From the NCBI GenBank assembly GCA_025370075.1, contig CP073016.1, positions 434,001 through 498,000 on the forward strand: a stretch of DNA of 64,000 nt, written 5' to 3'. Origin of the DNA: Chryseotalea sp. WA131a. Lineage in GTDB: Bacteria; Bacteroidota; Bacteroidia; Cytophagales; Cyclobacteriaceae. Under the pieces are notes generated by a model. That model was not told the origin of the DNA, made no database searches, and worked only from the letters and a program-made list of their open reading frames with translations. Below, piece after piece: positions 45,201 to 55,200 of this stretch. Position numbers and translations under genes: made by a program. The stretch's first letter is position 1; the number at the start of each line of letters is the position of its first letter.

Positions 45201-48200
45201 CAAGGCATCATTTAGATAAAGTATAGAACTCGCAAGTTTTCCATAGAGTTGTGCATTGGCTTCGGTCGCCCCAATTTGGCGCAGCACCACTTGGCTATGC
45301 GTCCACGATAACTCAAATGCCCGATCGCGTAAGTGGCTGTCCTGATATTTATCCACTAAACTTTGATTGGCTGATTGAGTGTCCGCTACGCCCGTTACTA
45401 AATCAATAGTGGCCGATTCGCCCGGCTGTAAGATGATCTGATACTGAATAGAAAACATTGGATCTAAAACAGAACCTTGCGAACCCGAAAGTGGTGTCGT
45501 CTGATCCATCACTTGTGGATGACTTATTGAATATCCACGCCCTATAAATTTGCTTCTATCGGTTTCGTACGAAATGCGATCTACTTTTGCGCCTTTTACT
45601 TTCATCAAGTGAAACATCCACGGTGGGCGCTCTTCCTTTGACCGCGCACGCCTGGTGCAGATGATGGCGTTTTGATGTTCGTTGATTTCTGTTTGAACAA
45701 ACAGATTGCTAAAGGCGGGATGTGCCTCGTCAGCGGATGCAGCTGTCAACACCACTTCCCCGTAACTGGTAATTTCCAGTTTTCGTTTTGAGCGCGAGTG
45801 GTTGGTAAGTTGTGTACGCCTTACCTCTACATCATCTTCGGGCGAAACTATTATAATAGTGTAAGTATCTATTCCATCATCGCGCCTGCGAAACTCTACG
45901 CGGCCTTGCGAAAATATGGCTTCGTAGTGATCGGCTTGTTTTAATGTAGGCTGATGAGCGGTTGACCAGAACATATCTTTATCGCGATCATTGATGTAAC
46001 AGAATGTTCCAAAATTATCGCATGTGCTATCTTCGCGCCAGCGTGTGACAGCAATATCTTTCCACTTGCTATAGCCGCCACCTGCGTTGGAGATCATCAC
46101 AAAATACTTTCCATTGGAAAGCAATTGCACCTCAGGCACAGGTGTGTTGGATGTAGTGATGATCCGGATATCTGTAGTAGTAGAAGAAGCGACTATCTTC
46201 TCATTATCTGACCCTAGATAATACCCGGTTGACTTAGGCACGCGCTCTTGCAATAACAAAAGTGCGGTTTGAAAATTAGTATCGCTCTCAAACCTTTTTT
46301 GCATGGGTTGATCCAATAAAAGATATGCAAGCGAAAGAAGGCTCATGCCTTGGTGATGCGCCATAAACGTTTGTATGACAGCGTGTGGCTGATTGCGCGA
46401 TAAACGAGATGCAGTAAAATCAATCGCTTCAAAAAAGCCATATTTTCCTTCATATCCCTTGTCTTGTAAATTTTCTAAGTTGGTGCATGCCGCTTGCGGA
46501 TCGACCATTAATGCCAGAACAGTAGCGTAAGGTGCTATCACTAAATCTTGACCAAGCCCACGCTTAAAGCCAAGCCTGGGAATACCAAATGCTTTGTATT
46601 GGTAGGTAAGATGTGCATCCACCAGATTGTAGCATGATTCTGAGATCCCCCAAGGTATGTCGTTCTGTTCGCCATACTCGATTTGCTTTTTTACAGTGCC
46701 AATGTTCATTTCATCCAGCAATGTATTTTGATACGTGGGCATCACCAATCCCGGCATCAGGTATTCAAACATGGAGCCGCTCCACGAAAGCAAAACTGGA
46801 GTTGTCCCTGCGGTGGTCAATCTTCTGCCCAATGCAAACCAACTTTCTTGTGGCACTTTTCCCTGTGCAATGGCCACGAACAAACCCAATCTTGCTTCCG
46901 ATGCCAGCAGATCATAGTAGCCCACATCACGTTGTTGTTCCTCTACCTTATATCCAATTGTCAACAAGTGCTGCAATTTGTCATGCAGAAAATCGTACTC
47001 CATATCTGCCTGTTCATAGCATTGTGAAGCAAGTTGCTGAAAATTGGTTAAGCGCTCTCTGGCATACTTACTCGATTGATCAGTGGTTTGCTCAAAATGT
47101 TGAAGCCATTCATTTTCCGCTTCCGAATTTTCAAGTGCTTGAAGCCGGGTTAATTCAGGTTTTATTTCACGGTCCATTTTCGATAATTCCGCCAGTGTAG
47201 GTATTTCAAAAACCACTTTCCAGTTTTTAAATTTCTCTGGTATGGAAAACGCTTCCAGCCAAGGTGCAAGCACCAGTATTTCTTGAATGGTTGCCTCCAA
47301 CTGGTTTTCAAAAGGAGCGAGCCACACCGTTTCTTTACCTGATGGCTCATGCGTATATAAAAGTGTGTGATAGCGTGTCAACAGATTTTCAAAATGATCT
47401 TTGAGTGCAGGCAGTTGAAATGCTTGGGTAGGGATACTATCGAGCAAGTCAATAAGTGCTTTAATCAATTCGGTTTCGGCTGCATCTGTTTGTTTGATGG
47501 CCAGCCGCAAGGTGTCTTGTAATCCGGTTAGAAATTTCACCTCAACTATTTTTTGATTAGGCAATGCCAACAATCCTTGACGCAGTGTGAGCAAGTGGCC
47601 AGCAAGGTTTCCACTATCTACTGTTGAAATGTAACGAGGATTTAGTACGCTTAAATTTTGGGTATCATACCAATTGTAAAAATGTCCTTTATAACGTTCC
47701 AGTTTCTCCATGGTGGCAAGTGCGAGGGAAGTCCGCTCAATAAATTGAGAGGTGGTAGAATAGCCAAAATCATTCGCAGAAAGATTTGCCAACAAGGCAA
47801 GACCCATATTCGTGGGCGAGGTGCGGTGGGTGATAACGGGGATTGGATACTCCTGAAGATTGTCGGGTGGAAGCCAGTTATCTTCTACCGTTACCATATT
47901 TTCAAAATACGACCAGGTCTTTCTGGCCAGTTCACGCAAATAGACCTTTTGCTCCTCACGCAACTTTGATTTTGATGAAGCAGTTGGTTTGCCTAGCAAG
48001 TGTACGATAACAGGCGATGCTATCCACAATAGAAGAAAGGGCGCTGCTATCAATAGTTCCATAGGCCATTGATAGTATAAATACGTACCGATGGCAAACG
48101 ATACGGTTGGAGCAAACCACATCATGCGATAGGTGGCGAATAAATTCTCTCCTTCTTTTAGCGTAAACCCGGATGGGTTCCATTCCAATAATTTTTTACC

Positions 48201-50981
48201 TGTGAAGGTAATGCGCCACACGGTTCTAGCGATGGCATCTACACTCACATATGCTTCGTACGGCAAGCAGGTTACAGTAAAGGCAGCCTGAAGAATATTT
48301 TTTGAAGTGAGACTGGTTGTATTAGTAATGTGTTGCCGTATGGCAATTTCTTTTGGCTTCCACAATGCGTTCCATACGGATGAAATAAATGAAGGAATGA
48401 AAATGATGGCCATGACACTCAACGTCCAAAACCATGAATAAGAAAGTAGCGTCCACCCGGCAGTGAGTAAAAGTGTAAAAGCAATGGGTACAAAGCTGCG
48501 CCTGAGGTTATCGAATATTTTCCAACGCGATAAGGCAGAGATAGAATTTTTTGTAAGGCGATTATCTGCACCTCCCACATACGGCAAAAACCAACTTCCT
48601 ATCTGCCAGTCTCCGCGTATCCACCTGTGTCTTCGGCTAATGTCCATTTCATAGCGCGAAGGATAGTCTTCATAAAATTGCACATCGCTGGCAAACCCAC
48701 ATCGGGCATAGCAGCCTTCCAATAAATCGTGACTCAAAATTCTGTTTTCTGGAAAACGATTGTCCAATGCTTTTTCAAACGAATCAATTTCATAAATTCC
48801 TTTCCCAATAAAAGAACCTTCGCCAAATACGTCTTGGTACACATCGGATGTGATGCGTGTATACGGATCAATGCCCGCATCATTTTCGTGCAAGCGGGTA
48901 TAGCCAGATCGGGTTGCTCCATGCAAGCTGATAGCCAGGCGTGGTTGAATAATGGAATACCCTTCTATCACGCGTTTTTTCTCCTCATCATATACGGCAC
49001 GGTTGAGCGGGTGCGCCATAAGTCCAATTAACTTCCAGGCAGCGTCTCGGGGCAATTGCGTATCGGTATCGAGTGTGATGATGTATTTTACCAATGTATA
49101 CACCGTTTCTTCACCAACAATTAATGAGAAACTTTCTTTGCCTTTGCCACGAAGAAGATGATTGAGTGCTGAGAGTTTCCCCCGCTTGCGCTCGTAGCCC
49201 ATCCAAATTTTATCAATGGCATTCCAAGCACGTGGCCGATGGAAAAGGAAAAAGGTATCATTACTTATTCGCTTATATTTTTTGTTCAGCTCTTCTATTC
49301 CTCCTTGGGCAAGTTGCAGTAGCGCATCGTCTGATAGCATCGTTTGCGAAGACGCATCGCGAAAGTCAGTGACCAGCGCGAACAAAAGATTCGGGTCGCG
49401 GTTGGCAAGGAAGCGAACTTCCAATTCTTCTATCAGTTTTTCTACTTGCAATGGGTTAGCCAATAGCGTAGGCACAGCCACCAAGGTGAGGTGTTCAGTT
49501 GGAATGCCCAATGAAAAATCCATTCGTGGCAGCGGTTTGGGTTTTATCCAAAGCGTGGCCCACCAGTTGGTAAGTGCCAACGCCAAGTGACTTGCGCAAC
49601 TAAGCGATACAATGGCTATCGCAATTAACCACGCAGTATGCACACCATCGGCCATTACTTTTAGAAGCATACCGCCACCGATAAGTAATGTGAGTAAAAT
49701 AGCGTTGATGATGTAAATAGCTTGGGCTGCCTGATCAATTTTTCTGCGAAGAACTTGATACATTGTTGATTTAAAACCAGCTATTTTTTCGGTTTCATCG
49801 GTGCCAGCACCTACCAAATAATAGCCAACGTGTGCTTTGCGCTGGTCATTTTTATCTTTTACAAATCCTTGTTGGGCAAGTTCAATAACGAGCCGGGCGA
49901 TTTCGTGTTCCTCTTTTCCGCTTGCTTTGGCAATGCCCTCTACTTTGTGGCGGTAGTCATCGCGCGAATAAAAATCCATGGACGCATATATACCACCTAT
50001 ATCAGCTAGAAGCGTCTGTTCAACAATGCTCATTGACTGAACAAATTCGCGCCAATCCATTTTTGCCAGAAAACGCAAACTGTTGATACTGTTGCTTACC
50101 GAAACCTGATCTGCAGCTTGTTTCTGATTCTCAAACAGTATCATGGAGTTAGTCGTATCTTTCGTTCCAGAAAGATGTTGCTCCACCCAGTTGAGCGGCA
50201 GTGTCAACTCGGGGCCTTTCCATTGCAACTTGCGTGCAAACTCGGCAACAAACGCACTGACCATGGGCGGGTTTGACCGCGCCATATCGGCAATAATCAA
50301 GACCAAATCTTTCGGATTTCTTTCTACTGTTTCAAGTATTTGCTTCGCCCATCGGTTGGCCAAAGCAGAATCTTTTCTATCCACTGCTATGCGGGTTGCC
50401 ACACGGCTCAGGTTTTCCAGCAACGCAAGCCGCAGCATAATGGGAATGGCCCACAACTCACCAAGAGTAAGATGGGTTACTTGTTGATAGGGGGCTATGA
50501 AATTAAGCAGGCTTTGAATGTCAATGTGGCCATCGCTATGGGAAACAATTTCAATGGCAATGTCATATACACGCGGGAAACCATTGCTCAATTTGGGCAA
50601 TCCTTTGCTATAGCCTTTTGGTAGATAGCGCTTTGCAATACGTATCTGCTCCTCGATTAGATAGAAATTATCGAAGAGCCATTCTGCGGCAGGGCTGATC
50701 GATTTTTTATTGCGGATGCTCTCTTTCAGAAGTTCGTTTACATCCACCAGCACCTCTTGGTTGCTCGATAAATCTTTCAGTAAAAGCTCAGGTGACTTTT
50801 TTTTACTGATCAAATGTGTGCGAGCGAGGTGTTGCGCATGCTGCTCCATTTGCTCTTTACTTAAAAGCTCTGAACGCAGCGGTGGATTTTCATTTACTTC
50901 TTCGTGTGTGAACTTATCTTTCTTGAAGGTAGGCAGCAGCGGCAGCAACAATTTATCAATAACGGGTACGTTCACCTTCAT
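42267..50981 (-). CDS. Cyclic beta-1,2-glucan synthase (NdvB/ChvB-like)
   Basis: 2904 residues. It matches the known layout of cyclic glucan synthases: N-terminal helical region, membrane helices (about 420-470), a GT84 glycosyltransferase (about 490-830) with TLDTDTQLPRDAAW (about 638) and ISRRHRWIRGDWQ, more membrane helices (about 840-1000), a glycoamylase-like domain (ESCYNLVDAHLTYQYKAFGI), then two GH94 beta-sandwich/phosphorylase units with PPHGRGVRTLCSDDFVW and the catalytic GSGDWNDGMNRIG (about 2570). It makes cyclic beta-1,2-glucan from UDP-glucose and trims it to size. No exporter like NdvA is adjacent. Confidence 0.92.
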   Translation of the reverse strand: MKVNVPVIDKLLLPLLPTFKKDKFTHEEVNENPPLRSELLSKEQMEQHAQHLARTHLISKKKSPELLLKDLSSNQEVLVDVNELLKESIRNKKSISPAAEWLFDNFYLIEEQIRIAKRYLPKGYSKGLPKLSNGFPRVYDIAIEIVSHSDGHIDIQSLLNFIAPYQQVTHLTLGELWAIPIMLRLALLENLSRVATRIAVDRKDSALANRWAKQILETVERNPKDLVLIIADMARSNPPMVSAFVAEFARKLQWKGPELTLPLNWVEQHLSGTKDTTNSMILFENQKQAADQVSVSNSINSLRFLAKMDWREFVQSMSIVEQTLLADIGGIYASMDFYSRDDYRHKVEGIAKASGKEEHEIARLVIELAQQGFVKDKNDQRKAHVGYYLVGAGTDETEKIAGFKSTMYQVLRRKIDQAAQAIYIINAILLTLLIGGGMLLKVMADGVHTAWLIAIAIVSLSCASHLALALTNWWATLWIKPKPLPRMDFSLGIPTEHLTLVAVPTLLANPLQVEKLIEELEVRFLANRDPNLLFALVTDFRDASSQTMLSDDALLQLAQGGIEELNKKYKRISNDTFFLFHRPRAWNAIDKIWMGYERKRGKLSALNHLLRGKGKESFSLIVGEETVYTLVKYIITLDTDTQLPRDAAWKLIGLMAHPLNRAVYDEEKKRVIEGYSIIQPRLAISLHGATRSGYTRLHENDAGIDPYTRITSDVYQDVFGEGSFIGKGIYEIDSFEKALDNRFPENRILSHDLLEGCYARCGFASDVQFYEDYPSRYEMDISRRHRWIRGDWQIGSWFLPYVGGADNRLTKNSISALSRWKIFDNLRRSFVPIAFTLLLTAGWTLLSYSWFWTLSVMAIIFIPSFISSVWNALWKPKEIAIRQHITNTTSLTSKNILQAAFTVTCLPYEAYVSVDAIARTVWRITFTGKKLLEWNPSGFTLKEGENLFATYRMMWFAPTVSFAIGTYLYYQWPMELLIAAPFLLLWIASPVIVHLLGKPTASSKSKLREEQKVYLRELARKTWSYFENMVTVEDNWLPPDNLQEYPIPVITHRTSPTNMGLALLANLSANDFGYSTTSQFIERTSLALATMEKLERYKGHFYNWYDTQNLSVLNPRYISTVDSGNLAGHLLTLRQGLLALPNQKIVEVKFLTGLQDTLRLAIKQTDAAETELIKALIDLLDSIPTQAFQLPALKDHFENLLTRYHTLLYTHEPSGKETVWLAPFENQLEATIQEILVLAPWLEAFSIPEKFKNWKVVFEIPTLAELSKMDREIKPELTRLQALENSEAENEWLQHFEQTTDQSSKYARERLTNFQQLASQCYEQADMEYDFLHDKLQHLLTIGYKVEEQQRDVGYYDLLASEARLGLFVAIAQGKVPQESWFALGRRLTTAGTTPVLLSWSGSMFEYLMPGLVMPTYQNTLLDEMNIGTVKKQIEYGEQNDIPWGISESCYNLVDAHLTYQYKAFGIPRLGFKRGLGQDLVIAPYATVLALMVDPQAACTNLENLQDKGYEGKYGFFEAIDFTASRLSRNQPHAVIQTFMAHHQGMSLLSLAYLLLDQPMQKRFESDTNFQTALLLLQERVPKSTGYYLGSDNEKIVASSTTTDIRIITTSNTPVPEVQLLSNGKYFVMISNAGGGYSKWKDIAVTRWREDSTCDNFGTFCYINDRDKDMFWSTAHQPTLKQADHYEAIFSQGRVEFRRRDDGIDTYTIIIVSPEDDVEVRRTQLTNHSRSKRKLEITSYGEVVLTAASADEAHPAFSNLFVQTEINEHQNAIICTRRARSKEERPPWMFHLMKVKGAKVDRISYETDRSKFIGRGYSISHPQVMDQTTPLSGSQGSVLDPMFSIQYQIILQPGESATIDLVTGVADTQSANQSLVDKYQDSHLRDRAFELSWTHSQVVLRQIGATEANAQLYGKLASSILYLNDALRTQPSVMLKNQRGQSALWSYSISGDLPIVLVQITDAENISIVKQLIKAQAYWNMNGLAVDLVVLNEDPSVYRHVLQEEIQGLIAASVGIHAIEKRGRIFVRPIDQVSAEDRILFQTVARVIISDMKGTLEDQVNKRISVKAPMPKLIHSTSYSHTHRKLEMPQGLQFFNGTGGFSADGKEYIIIIDEKKHTPLPWINVIANPHFGTIVSERGSSYTWFENAHEFRITPWKNDPILDQSGEAFYLRDEETGEFWSPMGRPALGQSPYITKHGFGYSSFEHIEDGIKSEVCVYVDTESPIKFVVINIANQSGRWRKLTATGYVEWVMGEFRSKSVMHLVTELDSTSGALIAKNPYNTEFQNYVAFFDVDEPTYTYTTDRVEFIGRNGTLQNPEAMSHTRLSGKSGAGMDSCAAIQVPFELESGKERKIIFKIGAGQNVAEAVATIKRFQGSAAASRSLEQVKQFWSDTLSAVQVDTPDASINILANGWLLYQVLACRLWGRSGLYQSGGAYGFRDQLQDVLALMHTQPHLTREQIVRCASHQFLEGDVQHWWHPPHGRGVRTLCSDDFVWLPYVTSRYISTTGDIQLLDETTSFIQGRILNPHEESYYDLPITSDQQATVYDHCKQAIVHALRFGEHGLPLKGSGDWNDGMNRIGIDGKGESVWLAFFLYDTLMRFKKVATLRGDVVFVETCETNAKLLKKNIALHAWDGEWYLRAYFDDGTPLGSKDNIECKIDAISQSWSILSEGGEPERSRSAMQAVDKFLVNREKGLIQLLDPPFDTSEMDPGYIKGYVPGVRENGGQYTHAAIWAVMAFAKLGDVEKTEELLRLINPIQHGATANEIATYKVEPYVVAADVYGVAPHVGRGGWTWYTGSAGWMYQLILESFLGLTREGNTLKVEPCIPVTWKSFSVKYRFEETVYNIMVNQGSDRETTEIFMDAEMQPGQFFQLTNDKKEHEVTIEIGRKAKTEIRISLATTDV

Positions 50982-50989
50982 GTTTTTTT

Positions 50990-51046
50990 AGAACTTTTAA
51001 CTGTAAGCAATTCAATATCTTTATACCCAATCAAGAACTTTTAACT
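50990..51046 (-). promoter_or_regulatory. 13-bp direct repeats upstream of the glucan synthase gene
   Basis: AGAACTTTTAACT occurs at 50990-51002 and 51034-51046, 44 bp apart and close to the glucan synthase start. Two identical copies at about four helical turns suggest a regulator site, though the AT-rich context limits confidence. Confidence 0.35.
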
Positions 51047-51114
51047 CTTTCGGTTTTCCAAAACTGATGGCTTTCCCCTACTTGTTCCAGAGCCATCGGG
51101 ATCAATTCAAAAAA

Positions 51115-51450
51115 TCAAACGAATATCTTATTCAGCTCGCCCGCTAGCATTGGTTTGTAGAGAATGCGAAAAGACGGAGAGTTAGTCGTAGGAACCTCCA
51201 TCGCACTTATCAATATTAATTTTGTATTCGGATAGTTGGCAACAATAAATTCAGTTTTGCTCCAGCCAAAGCCATCGGGTAGGTTATTATCGAGTAGAAG
51301 ATAATCTGGCCTTACTTGTTGCAATAAGCCAAGCCCAGTAGCAATCGAGTTAGCCACAAATACTTCACAGTCTTTTTTAGAAAAATATTCCTTCATCAAA
51401 AAGCCAAAATCTGCTTCATCATCAACAATCAACACTTTTTTATTTTTCAT
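51115..51450 (-). CDS. Receiver-only response regulator
   Basis: 111 residues making one receiver domain: acidic pair DDEADFG (residues 10-14), phosphorylatable Asp in YLLLDNNLPDGFG (about 55) and Lys in LYKPML near the end. There is no output domain. It probably relays a phosphate or regulates a partner. It is 133 bp upstream of the glucan synthase gene on the same strand. Confidence 0.85.
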   Translation of the reverse strand: MKNKKVLIVDDEADFGFLMKEYFSKKDCEVFVANSIATGLGLLQQVRPDYLLLDNNLPDGFGWSKTEFIVANYPNTKLILISAMEVPTTNSPSFRILYKPMLAGELNKIFV

Positions 51451-51730
51451 CTTCTGACTCTGGTGTTTTCAACCCTATGAGTATAAAAACCTTACCAATA
51501 AACAAACACTCCCTAAAGGGTTAAACTGGGTCAAAAAGTAGTATTGAGGAATTAATGCGGAATTAGTGTAGAATAATTTCTACATCGCGCTTTTTATATC
51601 GAATCTATGCTTACATTGAGTGCTACCAAATAGCAAGTAGAATAGCAAGGGGGCAGGGTTTGTATAGTCCAGATCAGGGCAATCGTCTATTAACATGTAC
51701 CCATTTACACAGATTAATTAGCATTAAACA

Positions 51731-52210
51731 ATGGCAAACAAAGCGTTCTCTATATTATTGGCCGATGATGATGAGGACGATTGTTTTCTGTTCATAGAGG
51801 CATTGGAAGAAATACAGGTAGCTACCAAGCTAACTACTGTGCAAAACGGGGAACAATTATTGTATCTACTTGAATCAATGGAAGAAGAACTCCCTCATGT
51901 TTTGTTTCTGGACCTCAACATGCCGCGCAAAAATGGCTGGCAATGCTTGGAAGAAATAAAGCGAAGTGAGAAACTAAAGAAACTTAAGGTGATTATTTTC
52001 TCTACCTCGTTTCAGCAAGATGTAGCTGACCAGTTATTTAAAAATGGCGCGCTGCACTATATCCGCAAGCCAGGTGATTTCTCACAACTCAAAGAACTAA
52101 TTCTTCAAGTACTGATGATCTTACAGAATGAGCAACTTCACCCATCAGGCGATTACTCTTCAGGGCGAACAAAAGCCAACTACGTGCTTCTTCCAACTAT
52201 TGCTTCGTGA
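51731..52210 (+). CDS. Receiver-only response regulator (Rcp1-like)
   Basis: 159 residues. Acidic residues LADDDEDDCF (about 10-17), phosphorylation Asp in VLFLDLNMPRKNGWQCLEEI, and Lys in YIRKPGDF. The C-terminal tail is polar and does not form a known domain. The stop overlaps the GTG start of the hybrid kinase by 4 bp, so the two are made together. Confidence 0.88.
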   Translation: MANKAFSILLADDDEDDCFLFIEALEEIQVATKLTTVQNGEQLLYLLESMEEELPHVLFLDLNMPRKNGWQCLEEIKRSEKLKKLKVIIFSTSFQQDVADQLFKNGALHYIRKPGDFSQLKELILQVLMILQNEQLHPSGDYSSGRTKANYVLLPTIAS

Positions 52211-55200
52211 AAAGGAATACCAAACCAACCAAAGTACTTTCTTCCAATTTTTTTCCCGTGGTGGGCATTGGTGCTTCGGCTGGCGGCCTTGATGCTTTCA
52301 AAAAATTGCTGAAAGCTATACCAGAAAACTCTGGAATGGCGTATGTACTTGTACAGCACTTAGACCCCAATCATGAAAGCCTGCTGCCCGATTTATTGCA
52401 AAAGGTGACTGTCATCCCTGTATTAGAGATTACCGATGATATACGGGTGGAGCCCAATCACATCTATGTGATACCCAGCAACAAAATGATGGTGGCCAAT
52501 GATGGTGTGTTGCAGCTCACTATGCGTCCACTAAAAAATAAAAATGAGCGAAATCTGCCCATAGATCTTTTCTTTACCTCGTTGGCTGAAGTTCATCAAA
52601 GTCATGCTATTGGTGTGGTGTTATCAGGTACGGCCTCCGATGGTACCTTTGGGTTGAAAGCTATTAAAGATCACGGTGGGCTTACTTTTGCACAAGATGA
52701 AAAATCTGCTGCCTATGGCAGCATGCCAAACAGTGCCGTGCAGGCAGGTGTAGTAGACTTCGTTCTCTCGCCTGAAAAAATACCCAGCAAAATAATCGAG
52801 TTGACTAAAAGTATAAATGGCTTAGGCCACGAGGCAGAAATCACCACTTCTTCTGACGAAGATACCTTTAGGCAAATTATTTTACTCCTTCGGATCAGAA
52901 GGGGAACTGACTTTACCTATTATAAAAAGAGTACCATTCGCAGAAGAATTCTTCGCAGAATGGCGCTAAGTAAAAGGGAAGCACTCAGTGACTATTTGAA
53001 ATATCTTAGAGAAAATAAAACGGAACAAGATGGGTTATATCAAGACATGCTCATTCCAGTCACCTCTTTTTTTCGCGATCAAAAATGTTTTGATAACCTC
53101 ACCAAGATAGTATTTCCGCTTATTACTAAAAATAAGAAAGTCGGAGAACCTATTCGGGTATGGGTAGCTGGGTGCAGCACAGGCGAAGAGGCCTACTCCA
53201 TTGCCATTTGTCTGGAAGAATTCTTTGGAGACCAAAAGGAAACGTATCAAATTTTTGCCACCGATATTAATGAACAGTGTATAGCCAAGGCGCGCACAGG
53301 CATTTACACCAAAAAGGAAATTGAAAAATTAACGGTTCAGCAACTCAACCAATTTTTCACAAAGAAAGACGGAAACTACCAGATCAATAAAACCATACGC
53401 GATACGTTTGTTTTTGCTGTTCATAATTTCTTGAAAGATCCTCCCTTCGGCAAAATGGATTTGATCAGTTGCCGTAATGTGTTTATTTACATGGAGCCTT
53501 ATCTACAAAAAAAGGCACTTACCCCTTTTCACTATGCGCTCAATAAAAAAGGATTTCTACTGCTCGGCAAATCCGAAACTATTAGTGGCGTCACCGATCT
53601 CTTTGCCTCGGCTGACAAGACAGATAAATTGTTTACACGCAAAGATGTACCCTCAAAACTGACTCATTCCGCAAGCAGGCAGAGTGAGCACTACTTAGCT
53701 GATCTAACTCTAAACCTACGGAACGAACCCCCGCGAACCGATTTCCAAAAAACAGCTGACGACATCATACTAGGCAAGTACACCCCGGTGGGCGTAGTGG
53801 TGAATGAAGCCTTGGACATTGTTCACTTTCGCGGCAGCACAGGCAACTATTTAGAACAAGCACCAGGCAAACCCAGCTACCAAGTATTGAAAATGGCAAA
53901 GCATGGATTAGCTTTTGAACTTCGAAATCTTTTGCACAAAGCCAAGAAGGAGAATAAATCTGTTGCTAAGAATAACATTCCGTTCAAAATCGATGGCCAT
54001 CCCAACCAGATAACTATCGAAGTGATTTCATTGCCAAATATTGTAGAGCCTCATTACCTCATCCTCTTTCATGATGGTTCGGCAGCGCCACAACAACCAA
54101 AGTTGAATGGCAAAAAAGCATTCAAGGTAAAGGCTGATCAAAAGGACAAACGCATAGAACAGTTGGGGAACGAACTTGCGCAAACGCATGAAGACATGCG
54201 TAGCATTACCGAAGACCAAGAGGCTGCTATTGAAGAACTGCAGAGCGCCAATGAGGAATTGCTAAGTAGTAGTGAAGAAGCGCAAAGTCTCAATGAAGAG
54301 CTGGAGACCAGCAAGGAAGAACTGCAAAGCACAAATGAAGAGCTCATTGTAGTAAACCAAGAACTGATCAACTTAAATGAGCACCTGACAGAGGCAAAAG
54401 AGTATGCTGAAGCCATCATAGCCACTATACGTGAGCCTCTGCTTGTATTAGATAATACGCTACGTGTAAAAACAGCTAATCAAGCTTATTACACGGCATT
54501 TAATGTTAAGGAAACACAGGTAGAAGGCAAATTAATTTATGAGTTGGACAACCAGCGATGGAACATACAGGCTCTAAAAAAATTACTGGAAACAATCCTC
54601 CCTGAAAAATCGGTGTTCAATGATTTTGAAATAAAACAAACGTTTTCAACTATTGGGGAGCGCATTATGTTGCTGAATGCGCGCGAGATCATAAAGGCCA
54701 ACAGTGAAGAGAAACTGATTTTACTTGCCATCAAAGACATTACGGATAGAAAAAATCACGAGCGGCAAATTCAAGAGCTCTTGCATCGATTTCAGAGTAT
54801 GGTAGCCCAAGCACCCGTCTCCATTTGTATTATAAGAAAAGAAGGGTACTATGTAGAGTTGGCCAACGATGCCTACTTGCAGTTGCTTAATAGGGGAAGA
54901 GAATTTGTTAATAAACCCCTTTTCGAATCAATACCTGAATTGATACCTCAAGGTTTCAAAGATCTTCTTGATGAGGTAATGCGAACAGGTGTTCCGTTTT
55001 ATGCCGATGAAATGGAAGTGCCATTTATAAGAAAGGATAGAAAGGAAAGCGGATTTTTTAGTTTTTGCTATCAGCCTCTGGTCGAACAAGATGGAAGTAT
55101 ATCAGGAGTGATTGCAGTAGGCTATGAGGTGACCGAGCAAGTGATTGCAAAAAGAAAAAACTTGGAAGATCAAGCCATCCGTTCAGCAGAATTGGAAGAA

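Noticed and set aside
46613..47200. 195-codon frame on the + strand within the glucan synthase gene
   Set aside because: Lies wholly antisense to a gene with unbroken domain motifs; its translation has no family features.
53035..53250. Reverse-strand frame within the hybrid kinase
   Set aside because: Shadow of the CheR-like region, without an independent start or motif.
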